From the NCBI GenBank assembly GCA_004554705.1, contig SFKS01000007.1, forward strand, positions 1 to 64,000: a stretch of DNA of 64,000 bases. The letters run 5' to 3'. The notes beneath the pieces were generated by a model. It was not told the origin of the DNA and searched no databases. It saw only the letters and a program-made list of their open reading frames with translations. Source of the DNA: Clostridiales bacterium (GTDB lineage Bacteria; Bacillota; Clostridia; TANB77; CAG-508). Made by a program: the position numbers and the translations under genes. Below are positions 19,574-27,780 of this stretch, piece after piece (within the stretch, counting starts at the first letter, position 1; the number at the start of each line of letters is the position of its first letter).

Positions 19574-20170
19574 TTAAATAATTTCTCTTGCTTTTACTAC
19601 AAGTCTGTTTTTATCTCTGTTTGTACAAGTTATTAATGTTATTTCTCTTGTATTTTCATCTATTGGGAAAATACAGTCAATATCATTTGGGTCTATGACA
19701 TATTTATCAAAAACCTGATACTTTACAGTAACCATTTGGCTATCTGTTAATTCAATAATATCACCATTTTCTAGCCTATCTATTTTTCCAAACATTTTAT
19801 TGTTTAGATTGTTATGTCCTGCCAGTACTACATTTCCTTTTTGATTTATTTTTTCGCCCCAAAATTTCGTAATTGATAGTTTTAGGCTTTCTTTATTAGT
19901 TTTTTCTAGTATTGGATATTCAATGTTTATTTTTGGTATATTTATTATACCTACTACTTTATATCCTTCTATTTCTTCATCGATTTCTTTTATTACATCT
20001 ATTTGGTTAGGATTACTTTGTTTTTCTTTTTTTATTTCTTGCAATACTGATTGAATATTGTTTTCTATTTTATTACCTTCAATATATTTTTTTATTATAA
20101 ATGTTGCTAGGACGAGTGCTGTGATAACTAGCATTACAAGAATTGTTTTGTAAACTGTTATCTTTTTCAT
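19574..20170 (-). CDS. Sortase
   Basis: A membrane transpeptidase of 198 residues with an N-terminal membrane anchor (about 8-28). It has the catalytic His in VLAGHNN, the Cys in TLITCT and the Arg in DKNRLVV. It probably anchors the neighbouring surface proteins to the wall or to each other. The short size and TLxTC motif suggest class D or a related class, which I infer only from motif style. It overlaps the upstream gene at its start (TAATG type) and lies just before the Cna-B gene. Confidence 0.9.
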   Translation of the reverse strand: MKKITVYKTILVMLVITALVLATFIIKKYIEGNKIENNIQSVLQEIKKEKQSNPNQIDVIKEIDEEIEGYKVVGIINIPKINIEYPILEKTNKESLKLSITKFWGEKINQKGNVVLAGHNNLNNKMFGKIDRLENGDIIELTDSQMVTVKYQVFDKYVIDPNDIDCIFPIDENTREITLITCTNRDKNRLVVKAREII

Positions 20171-21147
20171 TACTTACTCATCTCTTTTTTCTTTAAAACT
20201 GCTATTCTAATAGATACTGCAACTATTGCAACTACTACTATTGCAAAAATTATTAGAATTGTATTATTATCATAAGTATGAGGTAATTTAGTTCTTACTT
20301 CTTCTTTAACAACTTCTTCATCATACTTCCTTAATGATGTTAAAAAATGTACATCTACATCATTATCAGCTACCAACCATAATATGTATTGTTCTCCATT
20401 TTGTGCATCTGCTGGTTGCTTAATTGTATTGTTTTCTATTGTTTTCCATTCTTCGTCTCTTAATATGCTCAATAGATTTTCTGCTAGCTCTAAAAATTCT
20501 TTGCTGGCTTTTATTTCTGTATATTTGTCTGTAAATTGATTTTTTTCAAGTAGTTCTGCTAAAGCAAAGAAATTATCATTATCTGTAGTTGATTTTCTTG
20601 CGATTAATTGATATTTTCCATTGTTTAATTCATTAACTAATTTTGCTACACCTACTGTTTCTGTGATTTTGGTTCCATTCTCATCTGTTTTATTTACAAT
20701 TTGTTCCTGTTCTAGTTTTATTGGAATTATTTTTGATATTGTTCTGGTATCTTCTAATTCTGTTTTTGTAATATTGTCTTTAATATCAATTTCTAATCCT
20801 GATATTTTTAGTTCTCCATCTACTTTTACCCACATATAAGTTTTATTTGCAAATAATGCTATTGTTGCATTATCATTTACATATGCGATGTTGTTTATTC
20901 CTTGAGCTGAATCTACTGCAGAGTTTACAAATGCTAAAGTTGCTACATCAGCTTCTTTATTGTTTGAGAATGCAAATTGAAATTCTTTGTTTAAATATCC
21001 TTTCAAATATATTAAATATTCATTATCTGACTGTTTTACTATAACAGTGTTTTCATTTGTTCCGTAAGCAACCATAGGCATACCTATTGTAAATATTCCT
21101 ATAATTACTACCATTAAAAGAATTTTAAGTTTTGATTTTTTCATCAT
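20170..21147 (-). CDS. Secreted protein with an LPHTY sorting-like signal
   Basis: A 325-residue secreted protein. It has an N-terminal signal peptide (about 5-28, ending near VAYG), an extracellular region with no domain I recognise, and a C-terminus built like a sortase signal: LPHTY, then a hydrophobic segment, then a basic tail (KKKEMSK). The fifth position is Tyr instead of Gly. It heads the operon with the sortase and the Cna-B protein, so it is a likely substrate of that sortase. AGGAGGATT precedes two adjacent ATGs. Confidence 0.75.
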   Translation of the reverse strand: MMKKSKLKILLMVVIIGIFTIGMPMVAYGTNENTVIVKQSDNEYLIYLKGYLNKEFQFAFSNNKEADVATLAFVNSAVDSAQGINNIAYVNDNATIALFANKTYMWVKVDGELKISGLEIDIKDNITKTELEDTRTISKIIPIKLEQEQIVNKTDENGTKITETVGVAKLVNELNNGKYQLIARKSTTDNDNFFALAELLEKNQFTDKYTEIKASKEFLELAENLLSILRDEEWKTIENNTIKQPADAQNGEQYILWLVADNDVDVHFLTSLRKYDEEVVKEEVRTKLPHTYDNNTILIIFAIVVVAIVAVSIRIAVLKKKEMSK

Positions 21148-21278
21148 AATCCTCCTACTTTTTCTTTTTTTATTACATTATATTGTAACTCAACAGCTAA
21201 TATTATATCTCAAAATAAATAATTTGTAAATAGTTTTATGTAAATTAATATGTTTTTTTTAAAAGAGTATCAACAAAA

Positions 21279-21308
21279 ATGAAGTGAACCTAAAATAGTT
21301 CACTTCAT
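21279..21308 (-). terminator. Terminator after the upstream sortase gene
   Basis: An 11-bp stem (ATGAAGTGAAC with GTTCACTTCAT) is followed leftward by TTTTTGTTG. It separates the sortase at 21327 from the surface-protein operon. Confidence 0.85.
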
Positions 21309-21326
21309 CAAGACTAATGCTCTTTT

Positions 21327-22016
21327 TTATTCTGCTCTTGCTAGTATTACAAGCCTATCTTGTCCGTCATCTGTACAAGTAGATAATGCAATCTCTATGT
21401 TATTTCCTCTCTCTCTTGTTATATATTCTGTATTAGTTTCAGGCAGTACAGAAATTTCATATATTGAGTATATTAGCGTTTTTCCTGTTAAATCTGTTAT
21501 TCTAATTTTATCTCCTATTTCTAATTTTTTGTTGTTTGAAAAGAATTTCCCATTTCTATAATTGTGTCCGATAATTACTGTAATTCCTGGTTGATTTAAG
21601 TTAGGATTAGTTGGATATAGTACTCCTACAGCTGTTTCTAATGCACCTGGTGATACATCTAGCAATATTGGATATTCTACTTTTGTTTTTTCTATTTTAA
21701 TATATCCAACCATTGGATATTTTTTATAGAACTTTGTTTTTGACCTAGAGCTTCCACCTGTTTGATTTCCTTGAGTAGTATTGTCTTGTACTTGTTGTAT
21801 AAAGGTATTTTCTCCAATTGTATTTTCTTCATCTTCATTGTTATTATTCTCTTCATTGTTATTATCTACTAGTTCTGCTAATACTCTTCTTTTTTCTTTA
21901 GAGTCTTCATAGTTTTTATAGGCTTTTATTGCCATTATTGTGCCTATTACTATTATTGCTATTATAATTATTATTAGGAATATTGTTAATACTGTACTAT
22001 ATTTGCTCTTAAACAT
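21327..22016 (-). CDS. Sortase, second copy
   Basis: A sortase of 229 residues. It has an N-terminal membrane segment (about 8-30), an acidic Asn/Glu linker, the catalytic His in VIIGHNY, the Cys in ALSTCT and the Arg in DGQDRLV. It differs from the sortase at 19574 in the Cys motif (LSTCT against LITCT), so the two probably have different substrates. It has its own terminator. AGAGGTGAAA lies upstream of the ATG. Confidence 0.9.
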   Translation of the reverse strand: MFKSKYSTVLTIFLIIIIIAIIVIGTIMAIKAYKNYEDSKEKRRVLAELVDNNNEENNNNEDEENTIGENTFIQQVQDNTTQGNQTGGSSRSKTKFYKKYPMVGYIKIEKTKVEYPILLDVSPGALETAVGVLYPTNPNLNQPGITVIIGHNYRNGKFFSNNKKLEIGDKIRITDLTGKTLIYSIYEISVLPETNTEYITRERGNNIEIALSTCTDDGQDRLVILARAE

Positions 22017-22084
22017 ATTTTCACCTCTTAGATTCTCAATCTATTTCCATTATAACATATAATTATGTAAATGTAAATTGTTTA

Positions 22085-22753
22085 CTATTCAGCTATTACT
22101 ATTTTTGCATATTTGTTTTTATCAAATTGTTCATCATATTCTATGTTTTCAAATATTTCTGGCATTTTTTCTCTAAAGTGTATAAGTAATGGTATCATTA
22201 CTTGTTCTACTGCTGGATGTGCATGATGTGTGCATCTTAGTGATAATATATGTTTCCATTCTCTTATGTTTGCTGTCATAGTAACCAGTGCGGCTGTAGA
22301 GTGTGGTAGTATCATTCTCATTTGGTCTGGTGTTGCATTTAATTTTGCCATTTGTATATAGTGTTTTTCTATTTCTTCGCAACTTTCTTTCCATTGATTA
22401 TATAGTTCCGTTCCCTCTTCTATATTTACTGGTTTTATAAATTTAATTTGATTGTCAAATTTGTCTTTTCCATAGTTGCAGTACCTTGTGCTTTCTATTG
22501 AGAATGATGCTATTCTGTGTCTTGTTAAATCTTTGTATACTCCAATATCGCAAATCATTCTTATTGTGATTTTTTCATGTTCTAAAACTGATTCATGTCC
22601 TCTATTTATGCAGTTTTTCAATAAGGTTTTGTAGCTTGTTTCTGTTATTTTTTCTTCTGAGCGATAACATGTTCGGCAAGCTCTTTCTAAGTTTTTCATC
22701 ATTTTTTCATAGTCTACCTTTTCGATTTCAACAATTGGTTCAATTATTTTCAT
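22085..22753 (-). CDS. thyX: Flavin-dependent thymidylate synthase
   Basis: Makes dTMP from dUMP with FAD and methylene-tetrahydrofolate. The 222 residues contain the ThyX signature RHRIASFS (about 79-86), STRYCNY and the C-terminal substrate region REWKHILSLRCTHHAHPAVE in outline. I chose the ATG at 22753 because AAAGGA is eight bases upstream. An in-frame ATG at 22816 would add 21 residues without family support. folD, which supplies folate cofactors, is elsewhere in the window. Confidence 0.95.
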   Translation of the reverse strand: MKIIEPIVEIEKVDYEKMMKNLERACRTCYRSEEKITETSYKTLLKNCINRGHESVLEHEKITIRMICDIGVYKDLTRHRIASFSIESTRYCNYGKDKFDNQIKFIKPVNIEEGTELYNQWKESCEEIEKHYIQMAKLNATPDQMRMILPHSTAALVTMTANIREWKHILSLRCTHHAHPAVEQVMIPLLIHFREKMPEIFENIEYDEQFDKNKYAKIVIAE

Positions 22754-22864
22754 ATGTTTTCCTTTCTTGTTTTGATTGTAATATTTTTGTGGGCAGGTAT
22801 TGTTCGCCAATTTCATTTAAAGTTATAATAGTATTTTGTAATTAATTCTTTCTACATTCTGTAT

Positions 22865-22897
22865 AAAAGAGAAGCACAAGCACCGTGCCTCTCTTTT
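22865..22897 (-). terminator. Terminator after the 22902 gene
   Basis: A 13-bp stem with one G-T pair (AAAAGAGAAGCAC with GTGCCTCTCTTTT) around a short loop. The stem itself provides the T tract on the minus strand. Confidence 0.75.
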
Positions 22898-22901
22898 ATA
22901 A

Positions 22902-23735
22902 TTATTTGTTTCTACCTTCTGGAAGTGCTGGTACATCTATAACTATTTTTATTCTTGTTAAGTTTCTTATTGCTTGTACAAATTTACTTTGTTTTATTCT
23001 TTCCCATAATGATGGTTTTACTTCAAATCTAGTTTCTTCTATGTATTCAGCAAGTTCTTCATCAACTTTTTCCTTTTTTTCTTCTTCAGGTTCAAATATT
23101 GGAGTTGGTATACCTCTTAAAGCTTCTGCAATTTCAATTCCTATATAGCTTAAAGCTTTTGATTTGTCTTCTATTCTTTCCATGTCTATTTCTATATGTA
23201 GGTTTGTTTCTAAGTTATTTATTCTAGCTGTTACTAGTTTAACTGCATCTTCGTAATTTTCTGGAATTTTGTTTTTAGTTTTTCCTATTATTGTTAGAGC
23301 TTCTACTATATCTTCTGAAACATGTTCTGCAATACCTTTAACTTTGCCTTTCCATTCTTTATCTTTGTTTTGAACTGCTTCTAAAACTAATTTTAATTCA
23401 TTTGCCATACTAATGTTGTTTTCTCTTTGTCTAATTAGTACTTCAATCTGTTTTGTGTTGTCTTCAAATTGGTCTGTTGCATATTCTACTAACCCGTGAG
23501 CAGCTTTATAAACGCTTTCCGGAAAGTTCTTTTTATTTGGATATTCAATTAAATATACTTTTATAGAATCAATTAAATCTTTAAAATATGCGTCATCTTC
23601 TAATTGTACAATTTGTTTTTTACTATTTGGATTTATCATTTTTTGTACTTTATCGATGTTTGACAATATTTTCTCTTCTGTTATTATCATTTTTACGTTT
23701 ACTATGCCACGTTTTCGACTATTAAAAAATAGCAT
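22902..23735 (-). CDS. Conserved-looking protein of unknown function
   Basis: I do not recognise this 277-residue protein. It is highly charged and mostly helical, without a signal peptide or clear membrane segment. There is a Glu/Lys-rich stretch (about 215-235) and a basic C-terminal segment ending in a hydrophobic strand. The ATG at 23735 is chosen because GAGGAGGGG lies directly upstream. A longer frame would start inside that ribosome binding site. It ends in a strong terminator and is probably transcribed alone. Confidence 0.7.
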   Translation of the reverse strand: MLFFNSRKRGIVNVKMIITEEKILSNIDKVQKMINPNSKKQIVQLEDDAYFKDLIDSIKVYLIEYPNKKNFPESVYKAAHGLVEYATDQFEDNTKQIEVLIRQRENNISMANELKLVLEAVQNKDKEWKGKVKGIAEHVSEDIVEALTIIGKTKNKIPENYEDAVKLVTARINNLETNLHIEIDMERIEDKSKALSYIGIEIAEALRGIPTPIFEPEEEKKEKVDEELAEYIEETRFEVKPSLWERIKQSKFVQAIRNLTRIKIVIDVPALPEGRNK

Positions 23736-23872
23736 TTGTAAACTCCCCTCCTCTTTTTTTGTCATACGTATTATAATTTTCTTTCTATATTATACCTTTT
23801 TTTTAGAAAAAGTACAATACTTTTCTGTTATATTTTTTGTTACAGTTTTGTTACAGTTTTGTTACGGTTTTG

Positions 23873-24697
23873 TTACAATATCGTTTTAAATATTCCTAGT
23901 CCAATAACCAAGATGCCTAGTATAACTCTATATATAGCAAATACTTTAAAACTACCTTTTTTCAAATAGTCTAGGAGGAATTTTATTATGCATATTCCAA
24001 CAATAAAGCTTGTTAAAATTCCTATCCAAAATGATATACTGCTAAAATCAAAGTTTTTAAAGTCAAATATTATAGCAGCTGCTGTTATTGGAGTTGCAAG
24101 TAAAAAAGAATATCTTGCTGCACTTTCTCTATCTATTCCTAAAGCTCTAGCTACTGTCATTGTTATTCCTGAGCGTGATACTCCTGGAAATGCTGCTGCT
24201 ATGCTTTGAGAAGTTCCAATTGCTATTGAGTGTTTTAAATTTATATCTTCATATTTTATATTTGATTTTGATTTTTTATCTACGATGTATAAGACTATTC
24301 CCATTATTATTAGTGTAATTGCGATTACTATCATTTCAATATCTAAATTTTTTTCAAATATTTTTTCAGATAGTTTGCTTAAGATTAAACTTAGAATTCC
24401 TCCTGGGATAGTTGCTAAAACTAATGACCAGAATATTTTTCCTTCAGTTGTTTTTTTCTTTTTTACTACTTGATTATATCCTCCAGCAATTAATTGTATC
24501 CAGTCTTTAAAAAAGAATATCAGTATTGCAAGTAGTGTTCCTATATGTAATGCAACATCAAATGATTCTGGTATTTTCCCCATCTGGTTCCAACCCAATA
24601 TCCATGGGAATAAATTTAAGTGAGCAGAGCTTGATATTGGTAAAAATTCAGTTAGTCCCTGTACTATTCCTAAAATTATTGCTTGATATATTTGCAT
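23873..24697 (-). CDS. uppP: Undecaprenyl-diphosphatase UppP/BacA
   Basis: A membrane enzyme that recycles the cell-wall lipid carrier and gives bacitracin tolerance. The 274 residues are strongly hydrophobic with about eight membrane segments. The two family motifs are visible: GLTEFLPISSSAHL (about 14-27) and FPGVSRSGITM (about 169-179). The spacer downstream contains three near-identical TTACAGTTTTG-type repeats on the plus strand at 23840-23880. Confidence 0.95.
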   Translation of the reverse strand: MQIYQAIILGIVQGLTEFLPISSSAHLNLFPWILGWNQMGKIPESFDVALHIGTLLAILIFFFKDWIQLIAGGYNQVVKKKKTTEGKIFWSLVLATIPGGILSLILSKLSEKIFEKNLDIEMIVIAITLIIMGIVLYIVDKKSKSNIKYEDINLKHSIAIGTSQSIAAAFPGVSRSGITMTVARALGIDRESAARYSFLLATPITAAAIIFDFKNFDFSSISFWIGILTSFIVGICIIKFLLDYLKKGSFKVFAIYRVILGILVIGLGIFKTIL

Positions 24698-24803
24698 ATG
24701 GTTTCCTCTTTTCTTGTATTTTCTTCCGAGCGACTAATACTCGCCTCTTCATTAAATAAATTTAAATTAATATATTGTTTGTGCTTTTTGTTTATTGTAA
24801 ATT

Positions 24804-25978
24804 TTATTCTTGTTCTGTTTTTGGTATTCCTATTTTGTCTTCCTTTTGTTTATTTAAATTTTTTGTTAATTTGTATGTGTCATTTAAATATTGTTCTATT
24901 TCTTTTTCTCGTTCTGTTTCATTATATTCTGGTATTGTTTCATTTACTGGCTTTGTTATATATTGTTTAATTGGGAATAGAATAGGCTCTTTTTTAGCTA
25001 TTTCATAATATTTTGTGTTAGCCTTTATGCTATTGTTTATATCTGATATTGCTTTTTCTTTTTGATTTTTAAGTATATGTATTTTAGCAAGTTCAAAATA
25101 TGCTTTTGCTTCTTTTTCATTACATGTGCTTTTTTCGAAGTTTTCTTCTGCACTTTCAAAGTCTCTATACAGTAATGCTATTTGCCCTAATCTGTAATAT
25201 GCTGGATACATTTGACTATTTATTTCTATTGTTTTTTCAAAGCATTTTTTTGCAATGTTGAAGTCATTTATTCTTGAATAGCATATTCCAAGATTATAGT
25301 ATATCTCATATTTATCTGGATTGTATTTCACTGCATTTGTGTATATTTCAATTGCCTTTTTGAATTCTTTTTCTTCTAGATAAATTTCTCCGTAATAGCA
25401 TTGATGCTTCTAACATTTGAGGTTTGTTCTTTAATAATGTAGTTAGCATATCTATTGTTTCTTCTTTTTTATTTAGTTTGTGTAATAATAGTGATATTTT
25501 ATAATATGAGTTATAATCATTTTTTCTTATATCTAGTGTTATTACATATTCATCTATTGCCTTTTTGCCTTCTTGTTCATAAATATTTGCCAACATTTTG
25601 TGACCTATATAGCTTTTCTCGTATTTTTTGACTAGGTTTATCAAATTTTTTTTGGCTTTTTCCGGTTTATCTAACCATAAGTAGACTTGTGAAATAATAA
25701 TTCTTATCATTTCTGAAATATTTATATTTTTCTTTTCTAAAAGAAATACTAGAATTGGAATTATTATACATAGCAGGTATAATATTATTGTACTAATTTT
25801 TCCGGTTGAATATATTAAAGCTTGTCCTTATTAGATTTAGCAGTATTCCTAGTGCTTGCAAGCATAATATTATAAGATATGCTGTGTCGTTTTTCTTTAT
25901 CATTTTTAATAACAAAATATATATAAAAAGTATAAATGCAACTAGTGTAAATATTATTTTTCCTATCATAAAAGTCAC
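24804..25978 (-). CDS. Membrane-anchored TPR protein, read through two CGG +1 sites
   Basis: Three consecutive frames join into one 390-residue protein. The first (58 residues) holds two membrane segments. At CGG codon 59 (25804), skipping C leads into a third membrane segment and then helical TPR-like repeats. At CGG codon 196 (25392), skipping C gives LLGEIYLEEKEFKKAIE, a textbook TPR helix pair, and the remaining TPRs. No stop occurs in the joined frame until 24804. The function is unknown, and TPR proteins of this form are often membrane scaffolds. The first start could be GTG at 25978 or ATG at 25969. This gene is very hard to explain unless both shifts happen. Confidence 0.8.
25390..25392 (-). 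other. CGG +1 recoding site 2 in the TPR gene
   Basis: Coding strand reads CTA TTA CGG AGA AAT. Dropping the C gives TTA GGA GAA ATT TAT, placing Gly196 at the TPR position that is usually glycine. Confidence 0.85.
25802..25804 (-). other. CGG +1 recoding site 1 in the TPR gene
   Basis: Coding strand reads TTC AAC CGG AAA AAT TAG. Dropping the C gives AAC GGA AAA ATT AGT and avoids the TAG, continuing into a hydrophobic segment. Confidence 0.8.
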
Positions 25979-25999
25979 TTATTCCTTTCTTTGTAACGT

Positions 26000-26539
26000 T
26001 TATGTGTTTTTATTTACAAATTTTTTCTTGTAATTTTCTATACTTCTTTGTATTGTTTCTTTTGCTGCTTCTTTACCTAATATTTCCTCCACTACAGTTT
26101 CTCTGTATTCTAATTGTTTATATACTTCAAAAAAATGTTTTATTTCACTTGATATATGTTCTGGCAATTCTGTTATATCGTTATATGTATTTAAAAATGG
26201 GTCTTTTTTTGCTATTGCTATTATTTTTTCATCTTTTTGTTGTGAGTCTATCATTGTCAATACTCCTATTGGGTAACATTCTACTAAGGTCATTGGCTCT
26301 ATGTTTTCTTGACATAGCACAAGTACATCTAATGGGTCATTATCTTCCGCATAAGTTTTTGGTATGAAGCCATAATTTGCAGGATAATGTGTTGCTGTAT
26401 ACAAAACTCTATCTAGTCTTAACAGTCCTGTTTCTTTATCTAATTCGTATTTGTTCCTGCCTCCTTTTGTTATCTCAATAACTGAAATAAAATCATCTTT
26501 TTTGATTCTGTTATCATTAATATCATGCCATATGTTCAT
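26000..26539 (-). CDS. ppa: Inorganic pyrophosphatase (family I)
   Basis: Hydrolyses pyrophosphate made in biosynthesis. The 179 residues have the family I features: EITKGGRNKYELDKETG, TATHYPANYGFIP, and the metal-binding DNDPLDVLVL (about 66-75), followed by KDEKIIAIAKKDP in outline. It overlaps yqeG by four bases (ATGA type), so the two are translated in coupling. AAAAAAGGAG lies upstream within the end of yqeG. Confidence 0.95.
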   Translation of the reverse strand: MNIWHDINDNRIKKDDFISVIEITKGGRNKYELDKETGLLRLDRVLYTATHYPANYGFIPKTYAEDNDPLDVLVLCQENIEPMTLVECYPIGVLTMIDSQQKDEKIIAIAKKDPFLNTYNDITELPEHISSEIKHFFEVYKQLEYRETVVEEILGKEAAKETIQRSIENYKKKFVNKNT

Positions 26540-27037
26540 TGTTTGTTCTCCTTTTTTAAATATCTATGTAATACAATTTTTTCAAATGGTCTTTTTAGTC
26601 TGGTTAACCATATATCTCTTGTATCTATTGGTTTTGTAAGTATTGTAAACATATTGCATCTATTACCCCCATACACATCTGTAAATATTTGGTCACCTAC
26701 TACAGCTATGTTTTGTGGTTCTAAATTCAATATGCTTTTTGCTTTTTTAAATCCTTTTTTATTAGGTTTATGTGCAAAGTATAAATATTCCAAGTCTAAT
26801 GTTTCTGCTACTTTCTTTACTTTATATAATTTATTTGTATTTGATAATATGCACATTTTTATTCCTTGCTTTTTTAATTCATTACACCATTGTTCGCATC
26901 CGGTTTAGTAATACTTTGTCAAAATCTATTAATGTATTATCTATATCTAGTATTAGTCCTTTTATTTTGTTTTTTTTCAGTAAATCAATTGTTATTTCTT
27001 TAACATTGTTTAAATATAATTTAGGGTATAATTTCAT
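26536..27037 (-). CDS. yqeG: YqeG-family HAD phosphatase, read through a CGG +1 site
   Basis: A HAD-superfamily phosphatase, 166 residues when read with one skipped base, the usual length of the family. The first frame from ATG 27037 gives the catalytic DIDNTL motif (about 30-35) and LIDFDKVLLN, then reaches CGG (codon 46) and would stop five codons later. Skipping C yields GCEQWCNELKKQGIKMCILSN and the phosphate-binding GDQIFTDVYGG later on. AGGAC or GGAGGA near the start serves as ribosome binding site. The stop overlaps the ppa start. Confidence 0.82.
26900..26902 (-). other. CGG +1 recoding site in yqeG
   Basis: Coding strand reads CTA AAC CGG ATG CGA. Dropping the C gives AAC GGA TGC GAA CAA and restores the HAD fold, with Gly46. 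Confidence 0.82.
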
Positions 27038-27060
27038 TAGTCCTCCATAATAATATATTT

Positions 27061-27085
27061 CCCCTACATGTTATTATTGCAGGGG
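27061..27085 (-). terminator. Weak terminator candidate after ruvX
   Basis: An 8-bp stem (CCCCTGCA with TGTAGGGG, one G-T pair) overlaps the end of the gene and is followed leftward by AAATATATTATT. The T tract is poor. Confidence 0.4.
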
Positions 27086-27502
27086 TAATCGTTTGTTATT
27101 AATATATACTTCTAGTATGTAAACAGCTGATATTGTATCTACAATATTTCTTTTGTTTTTAGGTTTAATTCCGAGTTCATTCATTGTTTTATGTGCTTGT
27201 ACTGTTGTTAATCTTTCATCAACGGTTTCTATTTTAATTTTATTGTATTTGCATTTTAATTTATGAATGAATTGTTCAGTTTTTTGTGCCCTTTCTGTTT
27301 TTGAGCCGTCCATATTAAGTGGCATACCTATTACTATTGTACTTATTTCATATGTATTTATAATGTCGTCTATTTTTGCTAATACCTTTTTGTCATTTCC
27401 ATTATATGTAATGGTTTCTAATCCCTGTGCTGTGATTCCTAAAGCATCTGTTACTGCTATTCCTACCCTTGCATCTCCATAATCTATTCCAAGTGTTCTC
27501 AT
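27074..27502 (-). CDS. yqgF: RuvX/YqgF family nuclease
   Basis: A RNase H-fold protein of 142 residues, taken in the family to be a Holliday junction resolvase-like or pre-rRNA processing nuclease. It starts GIDYGDARVGIAVTD, and has IVIGMPLNMDGS (about 57-68) and VDERLTT, the family acidic motifs. It sits directly downstream of the ireB-like gene, the usual alaS-ireB-yqgF order in Bacillota, although alaS is not visible here. Confidence 0.92.
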   Translation of the reverse strand: MRTLGIDYGDARVGIAVTDALGITAQGLETITYNGNDKKVLAKIDDIINTYEISTIVIGMPLNMDGSKTERAQKTEQFIHKLKCKYNKIKIETVDERLTTVQAHKTMNELGIKPKNKRNIVDTISAVYILEVYINNKRLPLQ

Positions 27503-27505
27503 ATT

Positions 27506-27760
27506 TTAATCTTCTATTCCTATATAGTTTTTAACCATGCTTTCTAAAAGTTCATCTCTTTCTATTGCTTTTATTATGTTTCTTGCTTCTTTATGGCTTG
27601 TTATATATGTTGGATCTCCTGATAATATATATCCAACAATTTGATTTATTGGGTTATAGCCTTTCTCTTCTAATGCCTGATATACTTCTTTTAAAATTTC
27701 TTTTGTTTTTAAGCTTCTATCTTTTTCAACTTTAAAGCTCATTGTTTTATCACTTGCCAT
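27506..27760 (-). CDS. ireB: IreB/UPF0297 family regulator
   Basis: A small protein of 84 residues in the UPF0297 family. In Enterococcus its homologue IreB is a substrate of the Ser/Thr kinase IreK, and this role is transferred only by family. The N-terminal region has the MSFKVE core, with YNPINQIVGYILSGDPTYITSH in outline later. AAAGGAGGAATTTAG precedes the ATG. It is upstream of yqgF with three bases between. Confidence 0.92.
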   Translation of the reverse strand: MASDKTMSFKVEKDRSLKTKEILKEVYQALEEKGYNPINQIVGYILSGDPTYITSHKEARNIIKAIERDELLESMVKNYIGIED

Positions 27761-27780
27761 AACTAAATTCCTCCTTTTTA

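Noticed and set aside
23835..23880. Short TTACAGTTTTG-type repeats as an operator
   Set aside because: Three copies overlap an AT-rich gap downstream of uppP. There is no neighbouring regulator or dyad to support a function.
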